DNA of 64,000 bases from Congeria kusceri (lineage: Eukaryota > Mollusca > Bivalvia > Myida > Dreissenidae): positions 2,648,501-2,712,500 of the forward strand of contig CM051034.1 of NCBI GenBank assembly GCA_027627225.1, in the 5' to 3' direction. The notes beneath the pieces are model-generated. The model was not told the DNA's origin, did not search any database, and worked only from the letters and a program-made list of their open reading frames with translations. Positions 1 to 12,499 of the stretch are shown here, piece after piece. Each line of letters starts with the position of its first letter. Position 1 is the stretch's first letter. The translations under genes were made by a program, and so were the position numbers.

Positions 1-301
1 AAAATCAATATTTTATAGTTGAAATATGATAAGAAATTAGAAGAATTTGATGAGTTCTTAATGCAATCATACAAAATGAATTTTAAATGAAACAGGCACA
101 GACTAAAAATAGTGTTATTATTTTATTAAGTTTTTACGAAGGCACTTTATGGATATCAGTGAATGTCTTCCCAAAAACTTGAGAGGCGCGCATTTTGGTC
201 AGTATATTTTGCAAAAAATACAACAACAACAAAGAAACAACAAAAAGCACAAAACAAAACTGTTAAACAGTTCATGTATTGTCTCGTCCCGATACTTTCA
301 G

Positions 302-395
302 TTTCGGATCCGGTCTGTGAACGCGACCTCGGGAGGCGGTGTCCTACACCAGTTGATGGTCGACAGCTTCGTCCAGCTCTCCGAAAACGGATTTG
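302..395 (+). CDS. Lipid-transfer-like protein copy A, exon 2 (exon 1 lies outside the window)
   Basis: Acceptor tttcag, donor TTTG|gtacct; phase 0 in, phase 1 out. Encodes FRIRSVNATSGGGVLHQL, then VDSFVQLSENGFG. About 84 of 94 bases match the exon at 53228 by eye, so two copies of one gene flank the Hedgehog-like gene. By context this is a beta-barrel segment of a large lipid transfer protein N-terminal domain. Confidence 0.75.
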
Positions 396-1560
396 GTACC
401 TAGCGACCATTTAGTAACCAGAAAAGAAGTTTTTGCCACCAACATTTTTGTCCCTTTACCCTATCTATATAAGTTAATATTGGAAAGAAACGTGGTTTAG
501 ACCTTTCGTTTGTGCAGCTTTTTTCACACTATGAAAGATTTTTAAGTTACGTAATTGGAAAACGAGAGTAGAAAGTATTTTAATAGAAAGCGGTCATAAA
601 ATATAACGTATATCGATCGATAGACGTTTTAGTAACGGTGCTTATGATTCTGACAGGACAACGACGGATATATCGGAACTTCAAACAAATTGTCTAGTAA
701 GGATTTTGTACGAAATCGTTTTATTTAAGAAACAATTTTCGCATTATCGTTGTTTATCGGCCAATAAACAAGGATTTGGAGTTCTGACGCGTAGGAATAT
801 TAAACCACGAGGCGTCAGTGTTCATAAATAATATAATAATTACGTACTGCATAAATTGTTCTTGAGATAGTAAATATAAATACTATTTTGTGTTGTCGTA
901 TGAATGAGTTAAAAAGAAAACAATTTTTGATTGATGAAATACTAAAGCCTGTTATTATGACGAACAAAAAAGATATATTTATAACATGAAATCCGAGTAC
1001 AATGACTGGATATAATATGATGGAAACGTTTGTACAAAACGGTCCTCTCCCTCGTGTATTTATACTCGTCTAGAGAGGAGACTGAGTTTTTAACAGCTAT
1101 GTTCGTAGGCATTACGTGTTGTTCTTTCACTTCGAGTGTCCTTTTTAGCTGCACGTTTTGTTGGTCCTCTAAATGTTAGACTACGGCGCCTATACCGTGT
1201 AGGTATATCCTATACCGAGTCGTTTTGTTTGCTACTTTTGTAAAAAAAATCGGTAACGCGTAACGGACATGACCAAAGCACGATTTCCCCGTGCACATAC
1301 CTCGTGTTAAATACAAAATATCTAGGTATTTTACACATAATTGAAATACAGTAGTTTAACACAAAAACGTCAAATATAGAGGAGCATGGTGCGATTATAT
1401 ACAAGACAGAAGTCGCTGTAATACAGGTAGACATTTATATTGTGTTGTTTTTTGCGACGGGTTGAAAGTTAAAATCTACCGCGGTTGAAGTACACAAAAT
1501 CGATTTTAGCTCGACTATTCTAAAAATAGGTGAGCTTTGCTAATCCAACTACACCCGGCG
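396..1560. other. Intron 2 of copy A, mostly featureless
   Basis: No coding exon seen. About 700-835 holds a copy of the dispersed element with the TTATCGTTGTTTATCGG core. The rest is unremarkable AT-rich DNA. Confidence 0.5.
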
Positions 1561-3240
1561 TCCGCGTCTGAATTTGGTTCAAGTTTTTATTCAAATGTCT
1601 TGTAACTTCAAAACTACATTAGTTATTCACTTGAAACTTAGAATATACCTTCGTCATCAACTCCAGTGGCAGGGGCAACATTCCCCATTACTCTGTTTTG
1701 TATTTTGACAGAGTTATGCCCCTTTTTCGCTTAGATTTTCTGGTTAAAGTTTATATTCAAAAGTTGTGTAACTTCATAAGTTATTCACTTGAAACTTGGA
1801 GCTAACATTTGTCATCAACTCCAGTGTCAAGGACAACATTCCCTATAACTATGTTTGTATTTTTGACAAAGTTATTCCCCTTTTTCATATAGATTTTCTG
1901 ATTATAGTTTATATTCAAAAGTTTTGTAACTTCAGTACTACAAAAGCAATTCACGTGAAACTTGGAACTAACCTTTTTCATCAATTCATTATAAGGGTGA
2001 GCATCCCCCGTAACTCTGTTTTGTATTTTGACAGAGTTTTTCACCCTTTTCGCATATATTTTCTGGTTAAAGTTTATATTAAAAAGTTTGGTAATTTCAA
2101 TACTTCAAAAGCAATTCAGTTGAAACTTGGAACTAACCTTTGTTATCAATTCAGTATCATGGTGAACATCCCCTATAACTCTGTTTTGTATTTTGACAGA
2201 ATTATGCCCCTTTTTCACATAGATTTTCTGGTTGAAGTTTATATTCAAAAGTTTTTTAACTTCAAAACTACATAAGTTATTCACTTGAAACTTGGAACTA
2301 ACCTTTTTCATCAATTCATTATAAGGGTGAGCATCCCCCGTAACTCTGTTTTGTATTTTGACAGAGTTTTGCACCCTTTTCGCATATATTTTCTGGTTAA
2401 AGTTTATATTAAAAAGTTTGGTAATTTCAATACTTCAAAAGCAATTCAGTTGAAACTTGGAACTAACCTTTGTTATCAATTCAGTATCATGGTGAACATC
2501 CCCTATAACTATGTTTTGTATTTTGACAGAATTATGCCCCTTTTTCACATAGATTTTCTGGTTGAAGTTTATATTCAAAAGTTTTTTAACTTCAAAACTA
2601 CATAAGTTATTCACTTGAAACTTGAAACTAACCTTCGTTATCAACTCTAGTATCAGGGGCAACATTACCCATAACTCTATTTTGAAATTTGACATAGTTA
2701 TGCCCCTTTTTCGCATTGATTTTTTTGTTTAAAGGTCATATTCAAAAGTTCGGTCACTTCAAGTTTCGAAGAATAGGTGAGCTTTCCTACTACCGAATTG
2801 TGTTAAAGTTTTTATTAAAAAATCGTGTATCTTTAAAACTACATAAGTTATTCACTTGAAACTTCGAATATACCTTTGTCATAAACTCCAGTGTCAGGGG
2901 CAACATTCCTCATAACTTTGTTTTGTATTTTGACAGAGTAATGACCCATTTTCACTTAGATTTTCTGGTTAAAGTTTATATTCTAAAGTTTTGTAAATTC
3001 AAAACGACATAAGTTTTTCACTTGAAACTTGGAACAAACCATTGTCATCAACCCTAGTATCAGGGGCAACATAACACATAACTCTGTTTTGTATTTTGAC
3101 ATAATTGGCCCACTTTTTACATAGACTATGGTTACAGTGTTTGTTCCAAAAATTTATAAACTATGTAAGGCTTCACTTAAAACGTTTGTATTTTAACAAA
3201 ATTATGCCCCTTCCACTATCCAAAACATGTACCAACTGAA
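1560..3240. repeat. Diverged tandem array, about 163-bp unit with a doubled higher-order unit
   Basis: About ten units carrying AACTTGGAACTAACCTTTG, CATAACTCTGTTTTGTATTT and ATGCCCCTTTTTCGCATAGA. Two adjacent about-325-bp double units (about 1960 and 2290) are nearly identical, so the array grew recently by doubling. Confidence 0.85.
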
Positions 3241-3389
3241 ATACTTCGAATAGTCGAGCGCGCTGCCCTCTGACAGCTCTTGTTAGCATTTGAAGTACTA
3301 CTAAGTATATTAAATAAAAGTTATGTATTTTTTTTCCCAGAGGTATATCGAACGGTAGTTACCGATGCGTGCGCATTCCAAAGTTAGTC

Positions 3390-3800
3390 AGAACAGAACA
3401 GAACAGAAATTTTATTTTTCACTTAAACAATACATGTTTATCGTGATATAAACAAATAATATACATAATTTAAGTATAGAACAAAGGTTTTGCAAGTTTG
3501 TCAATTTATAATAGATAAATATGGATGGACGTAATGACTAACAACGATGCACAAGTATATTGTTTTTAAATATACCTATCATGGAACAGATTTAAAGAAC
3601 CGTTATTTGGAACACGCTTATCGATGTTTAGAACATAAACCTACATTAATATAAATAATAGTAAATAATAGTACGAAGGAAAAACATCGATGCTTATAGA
3701 TGCAATTTGAAAGGAAAAATACAGCACTATATGCATTCGTTCGTTAATGATAAAGTTAGTATTCTGCGAATTGTCTAAAAATTATGATTAGAAATAGAAT
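3390..3800 (+). repeat. Dispersed element beginning with GAACAG repeats
   Basis: Starts with repeated GAACA(G) followed by AATTTTATTTTTCAC. A similar start occurs at about 28302-28590. Probably a non-LTR or SINE-type fragment; boundaries uncertain. Confidence 0.4.
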
Positions 3801-4276
3801 TAGAAGACAGGTATGTAAACGTTAAATTGAACAAAGTTCTGTCATTAAATGCATTTTTCCCGCTGTTTATTATATATCTATTTTTTAAAGCGTGACAAAT
3901 CGATCTTGAGATCATTTTTCACGTTTTCAAGATGAAATAGTGCTAACATGGCATTTGTTTCAACGATCAGAAGAGATCACACACCGCTTTCCTCACAGAG
4001 CGACTGTTCGGGCTCTGTAATAGCCGTTGGTTTGAAATGTGCATATTCATGTATGAAACATATGTTACATTATCAATTATGGACTAATAAGGGCGTTGAA
4101 AATGACAAAATGGCGTGACAACAAGAAGAGAAACATACAATTATCGAAAACAAAACAACAACACAAACAAACACACAAAAAACAACAACACGCCTTTGAC
4201 CTCTTTTGCTTCGTCCTATAATTATGAACACCATAATCTCAAACGTAGTCTAGTGCTCCAGATAAATATTTGTACT

Positions 4277-5186
4277 GGGCGTAAATGTACGCTTACTTCT
4301 GACAATTGGGCGTAAATGTACTCTTACTTCTGACAATTTGGGCGTAAATGTACGCTTACTTCTGACAATTTGGGCGTTAATGTACTCTTACTAATGACAA
4401 TTTGGGCGTAAATGTACTCTTACTTCTGACAATTAGGGCGTAAATGCACTCTTACTTACGACAATTTGGGCGTAAATGTACTCTTACTTCTGACAATTTG
4501 GGCATAAATGCACTCTTACTTCTGACAATTTGGGCGTTAATGTACTCTTAAATCTGACAATTTGGGCGTAAATGTACTCTTACTTCTGACAATTTGGGCG
4601 TAAATGTACTCTTACTTCTGACAATTAGGGCGTAAATGTACTCTTACTTCTGACAATTTGGGCGTAAATGTACGCTTACTTCTGACAATTTGGGCGTAAA
4701 TGCACTCTTACTTCTGACAATTTGGGCGTACATGTACTCTTAATTCTGACAATTTGGGAGTATTTGTACTCTTACTTCTGACAATTTGGGCGTAAATGTA
4801 CTCTTACTTCTGACAATTTGGGCGTAAATGTACTCTTACTTCTGACAATTTGGGCGTAAATTTACTCTTACTTCTGACAATTTGGGCGTAAATGTACGCT
4901 TACTTCTGACAATTTGGGCGTAAATGTACGCTTACTTCTGACAATTTTCGTAAATGTACTCTTACGTCTGACAATTTGGGCGTAAATGCACTCTTACTTC
5001 TGACAGTTTGGGCGTAAATGTACTCTTACTTCTGACAATTTGGGCGTAAATGCACTCTTACTTCTGACAATTTGGGCGTAAATGTACTCTTACTTCTGAC
5101 AATTAGGGCGTAAATGTACTCTTACTTCTGACAATTTGGGAGTAAATGTACTCTTACTTCTGACAATTTGGGAGTAAATGTACTCT
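4277..5186. repeat. 32-bp minisatellite, about 28 copies
   Basis: Units of GGGCGTAAATGTACTCTTAC followed by TTCTGACAATTT. Common variants swap the inner TACTC for TACGC or CACTC. Lies in intron 2 of copy A. Confidence 0.95.
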
Positions 5187-5579
5187 CTCTCCAGAATTTA
5201 TGGGGGCAAATATACACTCTGTGTAGGATTAGTGGAGTAAATTTACATCTAACAATATATATTGAAATGAACAGAAGACCATAGTTGTATAAGATTCAAA
5301 AATAATCGTTTTAATGCAGTCATTTGCATACAATAATGTGACAAGAAAGAATTCTGAACATATTAAGACTTTGTAGCTAACTACTGAATATATCAACTGC
5401 ACATTCAGGTAGGCAGGTTTTGTTTCAGTCTTCCAGTCACCTATGTACGCGAACATCCTAAATACTGTGCGTATGTACACCCACATTTTTATTTTCTCTG
5501 CGTATCTTCCAATTATTTGTGAGTAATTTACGCGTGTACGCGCCTTATCTGTGCGTTAGCCCAAGTACTTTAATATACG

Positions 5580-5790
5580 CGCATGAGAACTCAAAATCGT
5601 TGGTTGTTTACAGATTAACAACGATAAAGCGACAATTATTTTAATTCTAACATGACCTGACTACATATTCTACAATTACAATCCGAACTATAACTGTTTT
5701 ACAGTTTTGCAACTACTTTTTCGAGTTGTTTATCGGCAATTTAACAACGGTAATATTGCGCGTATCATGTAAGAATAACTAATATATTTA
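5580..5790. repeat. Dispersed element with ATCGTTGTTTATCGG core (diverged copy)
   Basis: Contains GTTGTTTACAG...AACAACGATAAAGCG and later TTTATCGGCAATTTAACAACG. Same family as at 7805, 22470, 22715, 38385 and 54770. Confidence 0.6.
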
Positions 5791-6091
5791 AGTTAAGGCT
5801 AATTCTGAGATTGACAACTTTCGTAGTCCTGGAGCTAGTATAATTAAAGTATGTGAGTATTGTGATGCGTTCGGATACAGTTATTTACACATTTGTCAGT
5901 TTTAAAATTATTCATGTAGATAGTTTAATTTACATTCCTTATTTTCAAAAATTACCATATACGCTGAATATTTTTTTAAAGGTATTTATTGATTAACCAT
6001 TTTTCTTGTTAAAACTTAGACATTTCATTTTCTGTTGTAATATCATATCTGCTACCGTTTAATCTTTGATAATTCTTATTTCTTGTTACAG

Positions 6092-6128
6092 TGGCAGACA
6101 ACCCACTGAAGTGGAAACTTGATCACAG
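6092..6128 (+). CDS. Lipid-transfer-like copy A, exon 3 (37-bp microexon)
   Basis: Flanked by ttgttacag and AG|gtagag. Phase 1 in and phase 2 out link exon 2 to exon 4 exactly, where exon 2 joined directly to exon 4 would shift the frame. Encodes VADNPLKWKLDH. Called from phase logic and splice sites. Confidence 0.68.
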
Positions 6129-6191
6129 GTAGAGTTATCTACCTTGGCATTGTGTTCGTTAGATACTCTTAATTATATACAAAACTCCTCA

Positions 6192-6262
6192 CTGTGGTCT
6201 CTCTCCCCTGCTGCTATACGATATTTATGCCATTACAACGAAGCAGGGGAGACCACACTGAT
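6192..6262. repeat. Short perfect-stem inverted repeat
   Basis: GTGGTCTCTCTCCCCTGCT is followed about 40 bp later by AGCAGGGGAGACCAC. Forms a hairpin 60 bp past the microexon donor. Either a tiny foldback element or a local inversion-duplication. Confidence 0.7.
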
Positions 6263-7655
6263 GATTGTCACAATAAAACTCTTAGCAGCGGCTACTTCCC
6301 CTAGCGGTTAGCAGTAAAAAGTTAAAAACTGCTATCGCAAGAAAAATCCTTCCTGATCTGGAAGGTTTACATGTTTAAGTTTAACTTATTTAATGAAACG
6401 TGTGGTGATCTTTTGCATAAATGGACCAATGTATCATTCAGAGTCAATAATTAAGAGAACAGAAAGAAATTCAAAATAAAAGCATAAATAACAACGATGC
6501 GATTTTAATCGATCATCATCACGTGGTTTATTGTGATGGCCGGAATTTGATTTGCACCATGCTCGGAACCAGTCAAATCTCTGCCCGCATGTTGTTTTAT
6601 ATAGTAACAAGAACATAAAAAAAATGATGCAAAGCATCAAAGGGCGCCGTAATATATTTACGAAAAAAGCAAACTATTGCTAGATCTTTTTGCTTATAAG
6701 TGTTCAGTGATATGTAACAGAAGACGACTAAGTTAAGCCAGAGTCGCAAAACTAATGATTTGATATAAGAATCTTTTTCAACAGACGGGCTGAATTGATC
6801 ACGTATAAACAAAGAACTTGTATAAGAAAGAAATGAAATTAAAATATACTTTATTGGTATGAATGTCACACTGTTGTAATAAAATGCGACCATTGACCAC
6901 ATAGTGTTTTCACTTTAAGATGCATTTTAGATTTGCTAACAACCTAGTTGTTGCTTAAATTATATTACTTTGACTAAATGTGTCAGCCGATGAGATTTTG
7001 GCCCAAATGCGGTATCTGGGCGAAAATGAGTTATTGGCAGTTTTGAATACACTGATATGTGTAGAAACTGGAATGGCTTCCTTTTTTTTTTTCTAAGTCT
7101 TGCGTTTTGAGCAAGAATGAGCAGTTAAGTAATCCCACCATAACGGTAAATGTTGACAGTTCACACAGATTTTAATGTTTGTCATGCATACCATACAGAA
7201 CCTGGCAGGGTGAGGACAAGTAATTTATACTTTATATATTTACTGGACTGCCTTTCCCAAATTACAAACTTTGAATGTACAAATGTTTCGGACACAAATA
7301 ATAATAATAAAGAGATGGATGCTATGGCAACCAAACAAGAAATCATAGCAAAAAGTTAATATTTATACAAATAACCCAATAAATAACTTTTTCTTTGATA
7401 GTTTTCAAGTTTTAAACAATAATTTGAAATATCATAATCATAATCCTGACTTTCTCATAAAAATCAGGTGCCTCAACTTTGACGTAACTTTTCTTTAAAC
7501 GAGGCAGACGCAATTGTTATAAAAATCTCATGGGCTGCCACATATATTTTCCATTGTGTAGAACGTCGCTTATAATTATATATTTATTTCGTATTTTCTA
7601 TGACTTTGAAAGATAGTGTCCCTGTAACAATCACTGTAATTTATATTCCATTCAG

Positions 7656-7770
7656 GTTTTACTTCACCATTAACCCCGAGGGTCTCGTGCATCTCGTGCA
7701 TTTTCACCCGGAGGAAATCCACGGACTTCTCACGCTGAAGAAAGTCCTGGCATCGACCTCTCGAGTGCAG
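7656..7770 (+). CDS. Lipid-transfer-like copy A, exon 4
   Basis: Acceptor attcag, donor CAG|gtcagt; phase 2 in, phase 0 out. FYFTINPEGLVHLVHFHPEE followed by GLLTLKKVLASTSRVQ matches the pattern of microsomal triglyceride transfer protein and vitellogenin N-terminal domains, where a strand ending in a proline/glutamate turn precedes a conserved NLKRG(L/I).S(L/I)(L/F)Q helix. This exon carries the family call. Confidence 0.75.
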
Positions 7771-7804
7771 GTCAGTTTCGTATCGGTTATTCCTAAAATC
7801 ATTT

Positions 7805-8270
7805 TCTAACATGATACTCGCGCATTTTTCTATAGACAAAGAACAAATTATCGTTGTTAAACTACCCATAAACAACGCAAAAAGAAGTTCTGATTCTGAG
7901 CGGAGCATAGTAAAAAGTAGTTCCAATTACAATTAACCAGTAGACAGAAATGTATCGCTCCGCCTTTCTGTTTGTCCAAGGTTGTTTGTCCAATGGTTTT
8001 AAGTAAATCAATTGAATTATGCAACTATGTGCTATTGTTTACCACTGAAATATAAACCCGTAATTGGTCAGCTCAGTCCTTGATTGACAGGCATCTACTG
8101 GTCGATTGCAACAATTATGTCAAATCATGTTAGAATCGAACTAATTTTCACATTATCGTTGTTTATCGGGCAATAAACAACTCTTCGTCGTTCTGATGCG
8201 TGGCTATTAAACAACTCGGGCTAACGCCCTCGTGGATTAATTCCTACGCATTAACTCCGAATAGTATAGT
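7805..8270. mobile_element. Non-autonomous palindromic element, the ATCGTTGTTTATCGG family (long copy)
   Basis: Carries ACATGATACTCGCGCATTTT, CTATAGACAAAGAAC, GAGCGGAGCATAGTAAAA, then ATCATGTTAGAATCGAA and TTATCGTTGTTTATCGGGCA. At least eight other copies or fragments occur in the window in both orientations. No coding capacity. Confidence 0.75.
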
Positions 8271-8684
8271 TATAAACTGCCAACATGCCGTTTATTTGTT
8301 CCACTTAGTTTATTCATATTAGATTCATACAAATGTAGATTACTTGTACATTATTTGATGGAAATATTTTTCTGTTGTATTAACATTAGTAACACCATAT
8401 ATAGCAAAATTTAAAACAAGTACAACAACAACAAGAACACAAAAAATTAAACAAATAACACCTCCATGACCACCACCAACAACAAGAATCACTACATATA
8501 CTGGGACGTTTTCATACCTCTTTAAAGGGCCTATATCAACGAATAATTGGTTTCCTATTTCACTATAAATGATATTAGATGCTGGAAATGCGCTATTCTA
8601 CCTTCTAAGACATGTACATTTAATAAAGAATAAATAATTTAATAAATAATGAGATATTTGAAAAAAATCAAATTCTAAAAAAAC

Positions 8685-8752
8685 GCAAGCGGTATCGAAC
8701 TCACGACTTAAGAGCCATACAAAGGAATGATAGTTGACAGCGCTCTAACCAA
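8685..8752 (-). repeat. tRNA-like remnant (SINE head)
   Basis: On the minus strand GTTGGTTAGAGCGC resembles a pol III A box and GTGAGTTCGATACC a B box, spaced as in a tRNA. The arms do not pair well enough for a functional tRNA. Confidence 0.5.
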
Positions 8753-9017
8753 CTGGGGTCGTATTCCAGAAACATCTTAAGTGAAATCTTATCTTTATTC
8801 TTAAAATCGTCATTTTTCTTAAACATTTTATTCCACGTATACACGAATTTCTGCTAAATGTTCACTAATTATCAATTTATTATTAATAACTATTTACTTA
8901 ACTGTACTTGGAATCATTAATGTATGTGAAGTTTTAAATATGTTGCCTACCAAAAATGGGAACATAAGTGAAAATATTTTAAGATAAACTTAAGATGTTT
9001 CTGGAATATGGCCCCTG
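8753..9017. mobile_element. MITE with about 25-bp terminal inverted repeats
   Basis: Starts GGGGTCGTATTCCAGAAACA...TCTTAAG and ends CTTAAGATGTTTCTGGAATA...GGCCCC. A second copy lies at 63302-63563. No coding potential. Confidence 0.8.
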
Positions 9018-9519
9018 CGCTATTCTGCTTTGTAAGGTGACACAATGTAAACTATGGTTATACACACTCCTCACAATTCTGGTGTCAAGATGTAAACGGG
9101 CCAATCAAACACGACCCCAATTATAAAATGATTTTTATCTCAAAATGTGAAAACTCTTTTCCCATTATATATACCTTATTTTAACCGTTATTATATGCTA
9201 GTTTTAATATCTTAATTTCAGATTTAAAAAAATTACCCCCCCCCCCCCGAGGCCCTTTTCATTGACATAGTCGCTTAACCACGTGTATTTTTTCATTACT
9301 GGGTTAAACAAGACCAAACTTGGACGTATGATTCGTTGGAGGAGGACAATGCAGGTATCACGAGAAACTTACTCTCTTAAACTAAGAGTATTACTTAAAT
9401 GGCCTGAGATGTTTATCCAAAGACTTTAGTTCAGATTTACATTGTGCAAACAAATTTAACGAAATCGTTTTGGAATGTTACAAAATAGGGAAAAATCAGT
9501 TGGACTTGGACATTCCACG

Positions 9520-10745
9520 TGTTTCGATGACTGAAAATGCTTCATTAACACGTGCTCTATATCACAGTACACGTGTTTCGATGACTGAAAATGCTTCATT
9601 AACACGTGATCTATATCACAGTACACGTGTTTCGATGGCTTAAACTGCTTCATTAACACGTGCTCTATATCACAGTCCACGTTTTTTGATGACTGAAATA
9701 TGCTTTATTAACACGTGCTGTCTTTACAGCCCACCTGTTTTGATGGTTAAAATGCTTCATTAACACGTGCTCTATATCACAGTCCACGTGTTTCAATCGC
9801 TAGAAATGCTTTTAATTAACACGTGCTCTATATCACAATCCACGTGTTTCAATAGCTCGAAATGCTTCATTAACACGTGCTCTATATCACAGTCCACGTG
9901 TTTCAATGGCTAGAAATGCTTCATTAACACATGCTCTATATCATAGTCCAAGTGTTTCGATGACTAAAAGTTTCCTAATTAACACGTTCTCTCTTTCACA
10001 GTCCACGTGTTACGATGATTTCAATGCTTCATTAACACGTGCTCTATATCACAGTCCATATGTTTCGATGGTTAAAAATGCTTCATTAACACGCGCTCTA
10101 TATTAAAATCCACGTGTTTCGATGGCTGAAAATGCTTCATTTACGTACTCAATATTAAAATCCACGTGTTTCGATGGCTGAAGATGCTTAATTAACACGT
10201 GCTCTATATCACAGTCCACGTATTTCGATGGCTGAAAATGCGTCATTAACACGTGCTCTATATCACAGTCCACGTGTTTCGATGGCTAAAAATGCTGACT
10301 TAACACGTGCTCTATTATAGTCCACGTGTTTCAATGGCTAAAAATGCTTACTTAACACGTGCCTTATTACAGTCTACGTGTTTCAATGACTAGAAATGCT
10401 TAATGAACAAGTGCTCTATTTCACAGTCCACGTGTTTTGATGACTGAAAATTGCTTAATAAACAAGTGCTCTATTTTACAGTCCACGTGTTTCAATATCT
10501 AAAAATGCTTAATAAAACACGTGGTCTATTTCAGAGACCACAATATTTTGATGACTGAACAATGTTTAATTAAAACGTGCTGTATTTCAGACACCACAAT
10601 ATTTTGATGACAGAAAAATACTTAATTAACACTTGCTTTATTACAGTCCATTTGTTTTGATGACTGACAATTAATTAATTAACACGTGCTCTATTTCACA
10701 GGACACGTGTTTGGATGAATGAAAAATACAAAATAAACACGTAAC
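9520..10745. repeat. About 54-bp minisatellite, about 22 copies, two E-box sites per unit
   Basis: Unit contains CCACGTGTTTCGATGGCT, AAATGCTTCATTAACACGTG and CTCTATATCACAGT. Two ACGTG-core motifs (CCACGTG and ACACGTG) per unit, decaying to the right. Intron 4 of copy A. Confidence 0.92.
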
Positions 10746-10888
10746 CTTTTTTCAGGGCACCTGGACCACTCGAGGCGAGCAGGACGAGTGAAGGAGTAAG
10801 GATTGTGAGGTCCCTCCGCAGTCTCAAGGACGTACACAGGATGCACGTCAAGGTTGTACACTACATGTACATTATAATAGGTCAAGTG

Positions 10889-11250
10889 CACGTCCTTCCT
10901 CGGCCTTGGGCACATTATGAAGGGGTCGGGGCTCACGTCCTTCCTCGGCCTTGGGCACATTATGAAGGGGTCGGGGCTCACGTCCTTCCTCGGCCTTGGG
11001 CACATTATGAAGGGGTCGGGGCTCACGTCCTTCCTCGGCCTTGGGCACATTATGAAGGGGTCGGGGCTCACGTCCTTCCTCGGCCTTGGGCACATTATGA
11101 AGGGGTCGGGGCTCACGTCCTTCCTCGGCCTTGGGCACATTATGAAGGGGTCGGGGCTCACGTCCTTCCTCGGCCTTGGGCACATTATGAAGGGGTCGGG
11201 GCTCACGTCCTTCCTCGGCCTTGGGCACATTATGAAGGGGTCGGGGCTCA
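10889..11250. repeat. 45-bp minisatellite, 8 near-identical copies
   Basis: Eight head-to-tail units of CGTCCTTCCTCGGCCTTGGG, CACATTATGAAGGGGT and CGGGGCTCA with no differences that I can see. GC-rich against AT-rich surroundings. The 45-bp length keeps several frames open, but no splice context supports coding. Confidence 0.95.
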
Positions 11251-11512
11251 AGCCGCTGTCCAAAAACGGACAAAATGTATGTCTGAAAGAAAATTGCGAC
11301 AATTCATTCCACACAAGTTTCCATACCACAGTAATAAGTTTATTTTAAGACATTTAGTCAAAGATCTTTTAGATTCCGATCTTATTTCAGCTAATTCTGT
11401 TCAACAGGCTGCCTCTTTTGCAGTGACTCCGAGTATTTATAGTTCTAAGTACCATACTGTCAGAAGTGTATCTCACAAGTACTTGGTCTGAACCTTATAA
11501 TTTTCATTTCAA

Positions 11513-11795
11513 TAATGCACCTATCAATATTTTTCCCCGGGGGGGGGGGGGGAGGAACGGCGGGCATTTACGGGACTTTAGACTGAAAGTAATTGCCGAC
11601 AGGCTGGAATTTGACACGCCGAATGATTCCGGGTTCCGGGAAATAGACTTTCGGAATTTAGATCCCGGTAATATTGGCCACCATTTAAGCATCCCCCACT
11701 GAGGGTTTTTAGATTCCCCAAATACAATTAGTCTTAATCCCCTGGGATTGCCCGGCGCCTCCACCCCCCCGAGGAAAAAGATTGATAGGAGCACA
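11513..11795 (+). mobile_element. TIR element, family starting ATGCACCTATCAATATTTT (copy 1)
   Basis: Begins after TA, has a long G-run, and ends with the inverted match ATTGATAGGAGCAC. Shares GGACTTTAGACTGAAAG, GATTCCGGGTTCCGGGAAAT and other blocks with copies at 48184 and 53324. Probably a Tc1/mariner-type MITE given the TA target. Confidence 0.72.
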
Positions 11796-12213
11796 AATTC
11801 TAATATCAATAAATTTTCATATCAAAAAATGTTCACATCTGTACGCCTTTTCAAACTGTCTCTAGTACTAGGATATTGGTATTATCTAATTTATTATTCC
11901 ACGATTAAGTCTGGCAAATTCGATATCAATCGTTTAACAACCTAATGTCTTTCGAGGTTTGACATTCAGAAACATCTTTAATCAATTCTTGACTCACCAT
12001 TATATTCTCAATGCGTGTGGAGTCAACAGAAACGAACAGGTGCCCCAATTTATAGGTAACAACAACTATATTGTTAGTATTAAACCTAAATCTATCCCTA
12101 TGTACACATTACATGTTTTTGACTTACCCGTGCGATGTAGCTTCAGCAAAATTCAAGAATATATAGTTTTTATTCTTATTTCTTTATAACCAAATTATTC
12201 CACCCATTTTCAG

Positions 12214-12302
12214 ACCACCCATTTAGACTGGAACCTGACACCTCAGTTGGTTGAGACACTTGATAACGTCACTCTTCAGCGCAGCCCGAATAAAGTCACC
12301 AC
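12214..12302 (+). CDS. Lipid-transfer-like copy A, exon 5
   Basis: Acceptor ttttcag, donor AC|gtaagt; phase 0 in, phase 2 out. Encodes THLDWNLTPQLVETL and TLQRSPNKVTT with two sequons (NLT, NVT). The family has a variable loop here, so similarity is low; the call rests on splice sites and phase. Confidence 0.65.
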
Positions 12303-12499
12303 GTAAGTTGCCATACCTGAGAATCATGTTCAACAATTTAAAAATGAATTCACAATTTTAGATTCGATCTTTGTAAATGGAGACTTTTCTCACCTAGACT
12401 CGGAGTAAATCAGTTCGATTTCCTAGCTACACCTGAACCTTTTTATAATTATTCTAGATGTTCACTGTATAATAATATCAGAAAATTGTATTAACAATC

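Noticed and set aside
4277..5186. CRISPR-like repeat array
   Set aside because: Units are contiguous with no unique spacers, and the DNA is eukaryotic. Same reasoning for the 57.9-63.2 kb array.
10691..11491. Open frames of 130-230 codons across the 45-bp repeat as coding sequence
   Set aside because: All come from eight copies of a 45-bp unit whose length is a multiple of three. No flanking coding sequence or conserved domain.
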